Below are positions 6,250 to 7,623 of a stretch of 7,623 nucleotides of DNA, in pieces. The notes under the pieces were generated by a model. The model saw only the letters and a program-made list of their open reading frames with translations. It had not been told where the DNA came from and did not search any database. The stretch lies in the NCBI GenBank assembly GCA_018714665.1, contig DVNA01000192.1:1-7623 (forward strand), in the 5' to 3' direction. Both the position numbers and the translations under genes were made by a program. Each line of letters begins with the position of its first letter. Position 1 is the first letter of the stretch. The DNA comes from Candidatus Gallibacteroides avistercoris (GTDB taxonomy: Bacteria; Bacteroidota; Bacteroidia; Bacteroidales; CHK158-818).

Positions 6250-7173
6250 TTATTTTGTTAGTTTTCCCTCTTTTTTCAGTTGTACGATAATCGAGTCCAG
6301 TATACCATTGATGAAATGCCCGCTCTTAGCCGTGCTGTACGATTTAGCTATTTCGATGTATTCGTTTAAAGAAACCTTTAAAGGTATTTCCGGGAATGTC
6401 TCTATTTCGACAAGGGCAACAGACATGATAACCACGTCCATCAAGGCTACCCGTTCTATCTCCCAATTCTTGGCATGGAGATCTATCAGATTCCGGTTAC
6501 GGTCTATCGCCAACACCGATTCTCGGAATAATTTACGGGCAAATTCCAGATCATCGTCATCTTTGAACATGGGCAACAACTCCTGGTCGTCGCTGCTTTG
6601 TTCATCGTATTTTTTTATCGATTTCAAAACAAACGTTGAAATGATGTCCAAATCATCGTTCCAATACAGACTTTGCGACTCTAACAGATTCAAGAAATTT
6701 TCATCGGGAACGATAATCGTCTTGAACACCTTTTTCCAAAATTCACGATCTGTTTCAAACGATTGTTCCGCAGAGGAGACATACGCACCATAGAGGTCGG
6801 AAGATTTTATCTTATTCAACATATAGCGCAGGAAATCGCTCTCTTCGGCCCAAGAAATTTTTTGACGTTCAACATATTCTTGCAACTTCTTGTTGGCAGC
6901 TAACTTCGCAACAAACAGATTATCTGCCAGTTTCATATTCAGATGACTATCCGATGCGGAAAAGTATTTTTTATTTTTTGCCGTATCTATACGCAGTTGT
7001 TCTTCCCGGGTAAGGGCAATCAATAATAGGAGCAACAGATGATACAACTCATACGACTTGTTCAGACTGAATATCAACTCTTTTTCCGCCGCAGCCAAAT
7101 CATTGGATTTCTTTAAATAATAAGAGTACAATATCTGTACAACTTTTATCCGAATTAAAACTCTATTTACCAT
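6250..7173 (-). CDS. nusB: Transcription antitermination factor NusB, enlarged Bacteroidota form
   Basis: NusB binds boxA RNA with NusE (ribosomal protein S10) and supports processive rRNA transcription. The NusB fold is clear at the C-terminus: W237-x-x-x-R241 with MDVVIMSVALVEI, P261/P264, then SLNEYIEIAKSYSTAKSGHFINGILDSI (about 268-295, described here by its key residues NE, AK and FINGILD). The extreme N-terminus (NRVLIRIKVVQILYSYY, 3-19) resembles the first NusB helix (R...R...LQ.LY). Between them lie some 180 residues of charged, helix-rich sequence not found in the roughly 140-residue NusB of E. coli; enlarged forms are common in Bacteroidota. The ATG at 7173 keeps the Arg-rich first helix intact. 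It is the first gene of the operon, with a strong promoter just upstream. Confidence 0.9.
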   Translation of the reverse strand: MVNRVLIRIKVVQILYSYYLKKSNDLAAAEKELIFSLNKSYELYHLLLLLLIALTREEQLRIDTAKNKKYFSASDSHLNMKLADNLFVAKLAANKKLQEYVERQKISWAEESDFLRYMLNKIKSSDLYGAYVSSAEQSFETDREFWKKVFKTIIVPDENFLNLLESQSLYWNDDLDIISTFVLKSIKKYDEQSSDDQELLPMFKDDDDLEFARKLFRESVLAIDRNRNLIDLHAKNWEIERVALMDVVIMSVALVEIETFPEIPLKVSLNEYIEIAKSYSTAKSGHFINGILDSIIVQLKKEGKLTK

Positions 7174-7206
7174 CTTCCTCTATTTCTCGAAACTTTTTTG
7201 AGTGGG

Positions 7207-7237
7207 CAAAGGTACGCTATTTTTTGACGCAATTCAA
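7207..7237 (-). promoter_or_regulatory. Promoter of the nusB operon
   Basis: On the minus strand, TTG (7237-7235) and TACCTTTG (7214-7207) are 20 bases apart. Both elements match the Bacteroidota consensus. Transcription should start near 7200, about 27 bases before the nusB ATG. It faces away from the PUR-gene promoter. Confidence 0.85.
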
Positions 7238-7319
7238 TTTCTAATTCTCCATTTTTTTTGACAAAAGCTGGTCTTCCCGGTTTTTTATCCTATTTTATGC
7301 AAAAAAATAAATAAAAGTA

Positions 7320-7350
7320 TTGCAAATACAAAAAAATAATTTGATTTTTG
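7320..7350 (+). promoter_or_regulatory. Probable promoter of the PUR-domain gene
   Basis: TTG at 7320-7322 and GATTTTTG at 7343-7350 have a 20-base spacer, one mismatch from TAnnTTTG. The start should be near 7357, giving a leader of about 50 bases. An inverted repeat, TGCAAA (7321-7326) and TTTGCA (7347-7352), overlaps both elements. Confidence 0.6.
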
Positions 7351-7408
7351 CATTATAATACGTTAATGAACATTTTTTTATTTTCTCGCTTAAAATTCAG
7401 GTACGCCC

Positions 7409-7623
7409 ATGAAAAAAACAGAAAATGATATTATTTTTTCAAAGACCATTAAAGCAGGGAAACGAATCTATTATCTGGATGTAAAAGAGAATAGAAAAGG
7501 AGAACTCTTCTTGGTCATCACAGAGAGCAAACAGGTTACCATAAACACCGGAGACAAACCGGAGCAATCGTTTGAGAAACATAAAATATTCTTGTATCGC
7601 GAAGATTTCAACAATTTTTTTGA
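7409..7623 (+). CDS. PUR-domain DNA/RNA-binding protein (DUF3276), 3' end off the window
   Basis: An open frame from ATG 7409 runs without a stop to the window end, giving 71 codons. The protein begins MKKTENDIIFSKTIKAGKR, then IYYLDVKEN, GELFLVITESK, and FEKHKIFLYREDFNNFF. This beta-beta-beta-helix order, with the FSKT-x-AGKR-x-Y-x-x-D-V-K start and the KIFLYREDF strand-helix junction, is that of the small PUR-alpha-like proteins of Bacteroidota; the related BpuR of Borrelia binds single-stranded DNA and RNA. Family members are usually a little over 100 residues, so perhaps a third is missing. It is transcribed divergently from nusB. The role in this organism is not known; nucleic-acid binding is inferred from the family. 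Confidence 0.85.
   Translation, partial: MKKTENDIIFSKTIKAGKRIYYLDVKENRKGELFLVITESKQVTINTGDKPEQSFEKHKIFLYREDFNNFF

Noticed and set aside
7263..7286. Terminator-like hairpin AGCTGG / CCGGTT followed by T run between the two divergent promoters
   Set aside because: Two of its six core pairs are G-T, and no transcript is known or predicted to arrive there on the plus strand. A short RNA ending here could not be supported.

Overview
The window looks like a piece of Bacteroidales chromosome (phylum Bacteroidota) of ordinary housekeeping character. Five lines of evidence agree: promoters of the TTG / TAnnTTTG type used by the Bacteroidota primary sigma factor; a Bacteroidota-only protein family (DUF5606); a PUR-domain protein of the DUF3276 type; an enlarged NusB of about 307 residues; and lipoprotein and secreted carbohydrate-enzyme genes typical of gut members of the group. 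I cannot fix the genus from sequence alone. I see no mobile element, CRISPR array, rRNA or defence system, and I do not think the window holds an undescribed multi-gene system.

Left part (1-2039, + strand): the end of a lipoprotein gene whose start codon lies just off the left edge, closed by a strong intrinsic terminator. It is followed by a single-gene unit for a type II NADH dehydrogenase-like flavoprotein. Middle part (2040-3657, + strand): a tRNA-Asp(GTC) gene with its own promoter and terminator, then a secreted GH16 glycoside hydrolase with its own promoter. An 18-bp perfect palindrome with an AAAA/TTTT frame closes the GH16 unit from one side and the minus-strand operon from the other.

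Right part (3681-7237, - strand): an operon read in the order nusB, yajC, ybbR/cdaR-like, coaE, DUF5606. It joins rRNA-transcription antitermination, a Sec translocon accessory protein, a membrane-anchored YbbR protein, the last step of coenzyme A synthesis and a conserved protein of unknown role. A well-formed promoter precedes nusB and a second one sits between coaE and DUF5606. coaE starts with TTG one base after the ybbR stop and has a GGAGG ribosome-binding site inside the end of ybbR. Far right (7320-7623, + strand): a divergent promoter and the first 71 codons of a PUR-domain nucleic-acid-binding protein, cut by the window end.

The most useful observations are small ones: four promoters with the same 20-bp spacing, the TTG start and strong Shine-Dalgarno of coaE, a Gln-to-Pro change in the quinone-site motif of the NADH dehydrogenase, the large unexplained N-terminal part of NusB, and an inverted repeat lying over the promoter of the PUR gene.
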